Source: Liolophura sinensis (Eukaryota; Mollusca; Polyplacophora; Chitonida; Chitonidae). Taken from it: DNA of 64,000 bases. Below are positions 46,401 through 52,400 of this stretch, piece after piece; positions within the stretch are counted from its first letter, which is position 1; every line of letters starts with the position of its first letter. The position numbers and the translations under genes were made by a program. The stretch lies in assembly GCF_032854445.1 (NCBI RefSeq), contig NC_088301.1, forward strand, positions 47,175,116 through 47,239,115, in the 5' to 3' direction. The notes beneath the pieces are model-generated. The model was not told the DNA's origin, made no database searches, and worked only from the letters and a program-made list of their open reading frames with translations.

Positions 46401-49400
46401 CACTGTTGTGCGGAGCAAGGTGATTTCACATTATTTCCTCTAACTGCAGAACGTCAATAAGGTGATGTGTATATATCTAACATTATGCGATGGAAAAGAA
46501 AAAGGCATGGGGTTTTCCTAGAAAAGTACTAAAGAAAACTAAGCAAAGGGAACACATGGTTAAAAATACGGGAGGTTATGTTAGTTTTGTACGCAAAGCT
46601 TTACTCTGTGAATTTAGTGGCAATAACTTAATTGGCTAATTTTATTGTATTTTATAAAAAAAAAACCAGAAAAAACACATCGCTTGTAGGCGAGAAAGAC
46701 GACGGGGCAGTTTAAATTTTTCAGTTGTAATAAATTTAGAGAGAGAAAAATGATATCATAACAGTTTGGATTAATTTTAAGCGTTGTCCGATAAGATCCC
46801 ATAAACCTTCAGCGTCCCTAATTAATTTCGGTTTAGGCCGAGACGGTATGCTACCATCTGACACAATTTGTGACACCATCGTTGAATATTACACGGCTTG
46901 TAAATCAACTAATATTACGTCTGTGATGGTCTGTAAATGATACAAACCTACCCCACAACACTTTGTGAAATGGCCCTTCCGCTACACGTAACTAACTCGC
47001 TGTAAACGATCTCAAAATGATGCCTTATGCAGTAGTTTTGTGTTATCATATGTTACTTCCTGGAGTGAATGGGCAAAGGCTACGTCACAGCTTAGGCCGC
47101 GCAATCAGATAGCAACATGTTTGATTGGATAAAATTCTCATGATGGCTACCTCGACTCACACGAGTACTTTGTGCAGTATTGTCATTTTGTTTTACACGT
47201 GATTCGGTAAAATCTCATTAAAATAATAAAGTATGATACTTTTTAGAAAGTTTGAGTATCCTGCTTTTGACGAAATATGTTTTGTCCAGGTGCTGTCTTG
47301 TCCTTTAAACAAGTTCAGGTGAACATAACATAGGCTAAGCCCCAACACATGCATTTGTTTGAAATGTATAAAAGAATACCAGCAGCATTGCGGTGAGTAT
47401 AACCCCTGAAGGGAATCTTCATGGGGTGTTAATGATAGGTATGTCGTTACCCTGACAACTGCGTAAACGAGCAAATATGTCCACGAAAAATGAAAACTTT
47501 ATACGGAAAACAGTTGGAGTTGTAGCTCGGACCCCATGAAATCATTTATATTTATTCAGTATAAATAAGGAAAGCGGTTGTCTGGTTACCATGACAACAG
47601 CCATAATGGAAAAACGTGAATCGGGACACATCGTCATCTGGGTATGTACGTATCAACCAAAAATTAAAACTGTAAGTAAATAGTGGTTAAGACATCGGTG
47701 AGAACAACTATTAATATACCCGCATTGATAATTTTGCCGAGATCCAGTGTGCCGTGCCAATTGCCATTGCTGGTAGGGGACGAAGACATGTCAGCTTTGT
47801 ATATATCCGTGGGTAGGCAAGAATAGTGGTCAGCTGTGTCCTCGATCACAATTCCGCAAACAGACATTACCGTGCTGGTGTTCAGAGGTGCAAAGGCATC
47901 AACGCGCACCTGCGCAGACGGATGAGAGATAAACATGTCCACCTTGAAAACAGCGGAGGTATCTAGGGCCATCTCCGTTGGACCCGTGAAGTTGAACTGT
48001 GCCGGTCGAGGTGGGTTCTATAGCAGAAGAGTTATATTCATACATTATTTATTTATTTATGTATTTATTTGATTGTTGCCTAATGTCACACTGAAGAATT
48101 TTTAACTTATCCGAGACCACAGTGTCCGGTGTAGGCCACCGACCATTGGCAAGTTACTGAAAAACCGCCCGTAGTGTGACGTACAGACAAGTGGACGTCA
48201 ACGGACATTACACTGAACAGCCACACCGATCACTTATCATAACAATGGCCCAACAAGCAGTGGCAGCTTGGAAATTTATGAATTTCCCTTCTAGCATCGG
48301 ATTTTAACCCACACCTTAGAACAGTTACATTATTCACTCCATTTGATCCGGACATATTCTTCACATAATACAACTGGAACAGAAGACGCGAGTTTTGTAA
48401 ATCATAAAGCACAAATCATAAAGGTATAACTTAAATCTGTAAGACTAAACATATCGTTTTGTTTCAAAAGAGAACAGTGTGTACTGAATTTACATTTTTT
48501 TTTTACACATTATCCATATGTATTTTGAAAGTGAGCTTCACCGCGATAGGTCATAAAACGTCTTCAAAAATTAGATCGAACTTACGTTGTCGCTTTGCAC
48601 AATTTCGTACGCGGCCTGACCAACCCAGATAAATTCCTGATCGTTGTAGGCGGCTCCAGCAGTCAGCCACTGCTTGGAGTTGTTTGCAACACCTTCCGTG
48701 TCAATCACTATAGCGATGAAGTCGATATATATCATACTTGCAGTGTAGTCAGTTGGATTGCTTCCGTCGTTCGTCACATTACCGAGTTCGATTACGGCTC
48801 TGTCATACTAACAAAGAAAATTGAAGGTATTAAACAGTGAAAAACTACAGAGCTGTGATCCGGCACTAAATAAGGAAAACATAAATCCAAGTGTACCCTA
48901 ACTTTAAAATCAGAATTACATATGAAAGATATGATAAAGCAATTATACAGAGTGTAATTGTTTGTTGAATAGAGCAAGTTGTATCAAAATTCTACTCTAT
49001 TCTAAGATTTGGACCATATATAGGCGTTGTTTTTTTTTTAAATATTTACGACACATTTGGTATGGCCTATTAAATTCATACGTTCACGAGCAGTTTGGAT
49101 TATAACGTAACTGGGATTTGTTCTTGTGTAGGAGCTTGGCCTTGAGCGCGAATAAAGGTTTCGAGACATACTCCTTCCAGCGCATTTGTCGCTCGTTACC
49201 TTCGATTTACATCCTTGACACCACTAGCAGATTTTATACCGGTACAAAAATATGAATAACGCCGAGATCACTGGGGTCATGATGATCAAACAGGAAGTGA
49301 TGTCAGAAAATACAGAATCTCTGTCTCAACTTTTGTCTCTATGAATACTTGATGCAAATGTATTCTCTTTATCTTCAGTATGATTATATGTCAACATGGT

Positions 49401-52400
49401 TCGAGCGGTCACAGTTTTATTAATGAATGCTATGTGCAGTTCCGCACTAGGAAACTAAGCCTAAACAAGCCCACGTGCATTGTATAGGATCCAACGGTCA
49501 AGTTTGTCTTGTGGTGGCAGTGATGTAAAGCACATGCGCTCTAAGGAGTATGTTTAGAGATTTGTCTTTCATTCTTGGGGTACATGGAAGCCGTATGAGG
49601 GTATCTCGTTCCGCGCCTCGCTGCACCAGGCACGAGGATTCAGTCTTCGGTGCATCCCCTTATGCTGATGTCCTAAATGTGACTAACAAGACCATTACCT
49701 TGTCAGGCGAGAGCTTAACTCATAAGAGGCAATCAATACTTCAAACCACGCTAATAACAGTATATCGTCGCGAAGGCCCCATGTCTCGCGACTGACGAGA
49801 ATCGAGGCGAGAGGACGAGCACGGTACTTTCATGTACGCATTCCTATGTAACGTATGTAACCAGGAAAAAATTACTATCAATATTGAACAATACTGATGG
49901 CGAATCTCTGGGCAGGCACAGCACTAGCAAATGAAGTGGTTTTCTGTGTGGGGTTTCCATCTGTTTAGGCAGAACTTATAGGAAGAGCTGCATTGACAAG
50001 GTGTTATTCAGTCCAAATTCTATCTTCAAACGATCATAGGTTGGAAAATCTTATACCAAATGAAACTAAAAACCTTCATGCAAATCTCTATATTGCCCCC
50101 AAAAATTGGATTTTAACGATCATCAAACGGAGATACCCGGGGGAAATTCGTAGACTGGAATTAAAATTTCCATGTACATTCATGAATGGTGCAAAACACA
50201 TCAGCTAAGTATTATGAAAATAAGTTGAAAATGTAGGAGAAGGGTCGTTTACAAGCACTTGCTCTGCTTAAATCCAGATTAAATCTTGAAAGGATGATGA
50301 CACTGTGAATAATTGACGCGTTGATAGTTCATTTCGAGTAATTCTAAACCAGTGAGGTCTAGTAAATTCCAAGTAACATCAATGCATTTTTACCTAATTC
50401 TGCTTAAGCCATGGTGCTAGGGGGCCTGTAATTTGCTACTATTTATGCATTTACATGAATAGTTAGAATAAAACCCTAACAAAGGTAAACTGACATAGAA
50501 CGCCACAGGTTACGTTTGGCCATTTGTCAGCTGTAACACTGTCGTCGCTGCTCTGGTTTTACTCTCTGTGCTGTAAGCCTTTAATTATAATGCAACCGAT
50601 GTACAACTGTGTACATCATTCCTTTCAAGGCCATCAAGTTTCACGACAATCCGATCAATACTGTAGCGTTTAGCAATGGATTATAGGTTAACAACATTAT
50701 TTCTCCCGGTTGACAAAAGGTTTTTAAAGTGGTGGAAGAGAAAAACATCTGTTATAGTATAGGAGGAGTTGCATGAGTTGCACAAGAAATGACTACAGAA
50801 AGACGTGTAGGCAGAAAAAACGGCAGACAGCCATAGGCCTATCCCTCTATATTATGTAATAGAGAAAAGGTCAGGTACCAACAAGAGCTACAGTATAAGA
50901 GACTCACATTTGTGGATCCGTCTTGAGCTTCCAGAGACGGTTCAGCCAGCGTTCGGTTGAAGTCTTTCAGATTCTCACCGACATGAGAAATTACAGGGTT
51001 GCACAATTTCATAATGGTTGTCTGGTTGAGAGGGGTAAAGAGTTCCACATACATGTCGGTTGTCCCCATAGGAAAATGAATCATCAACTGCGTTTTCACT
51101 TTTTCCCCAACTCTAAGTGTGGTCACGTTCTCGTACTTGCCCATCTTGTGGATGGTGAAGGTAGCATTGTCGGGTATGGCTTTATTTGGAACAGGCACTT
51201 CCTGAAAATCAAGTCTAGATATAATATGGACAGTTATAATAACTAAAAAATCCATACATAACCTTAATGTGGAACCGTAGAGGTGTGGACACTTTAGAGT
51301 TATCGGAATTCATGCATATAGGGCAGCAATCTGCATGCATATACAGAAAGTGTTTAAAGTATGAAATTAATTATGAGTTTTGTATACATAATTTTCGGAA
51401 AATCCGAAAATTATATAACTGTATAAATCTTAAGCTGTACATGTACCACGTTTATACTGCATAGTAAAATACATGTATAAACAAAAATCTTGACTGATAG
51501 ACACCAAAGGCCATAGCCTCTTTGGCGTCTTCTATAATTCTAATATATTTGTATATAAGGGGCCTCCGTGGCTCAGTTGGTTAGCGCGCTAGCGCAGCGC
51601 ATTAACCCAGGGGTCTCTCACCAATGCGGTCGCTGTGAGTTCAAGTCCAGCTCATGCTGGCTTCCTCTCCGGCCGTATGTGAGAAGGTCTGCCAGCAACC
51701 TGCGGATGGTTTCCCCCGGGCTCTGCCCGGTTTCCACCCACCATAATTCTGGTCGCCGTCGTATAAGTGAAATATTCTTGACTACGGCGTAAAACACCAA
51801 TCAATCAAAAATATTTTATATAATTATAAAAACTGCAAGGCATTGCATGATGTCACTCTATACTGGTCATATTTTAGGCCTTATCACAGTATCTGAACCT
51901 TATAGTTTGCGGTGTCGGAACCTTATTTTTCAGTGTCCAAACCTTGGTTTATAGTGTCCAAATCTTAGTCTGCAGTGTCTGCTCAACGTTAGTTTACTGA
52001 CACTTTCTCAAGTGGCAAATCCGGTTGATTGATTGGTGGTTCACCTATTTCACTGTACCGAAGGGTCAGTTTTATAGGTGGAAGAACCTGGAGGCACCGG
52101 TGTCAACCACGGACCTACCTACTACCTACCGAGCAAACTGACAAACCTCAGCACAAGATAGATTTGAAGACGCACGCACTACCTCATTGGTTATAGGTCT
52201 GATTGTTGCCACGAGCCAGCGCTTTAACTCAAAAAAACGTTAGATCAGTGTGAGAAATCTTACACGTTTGGCTCTGTGGTGGACATCAGTGTCTCCTTGA
52301 GTATCGTGGGCAAAGTTAAGATGCGACCCTTCCTTCTTCTCCTCAACAACTATAACTGTCAGTGAGGCAGATGACGTCGGTTCAGTCACCTCTCCGTCAA

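Larger units (their letters stand above)
51202..52263 (-). other. Gene 2 intron 4
   Basis: Holds a full-length SINE (51560-51812), a short tandem repeat (51896-51982) and a family B SINE-like element (52020-52170). Confidence 0.8.

Noticed and set aside
51561-51648. A functional tRNA gene
   Set aside because: A and B boxes are present, but the head does not fold as a clear cloverleaf by eye and is followed by the SINE body.
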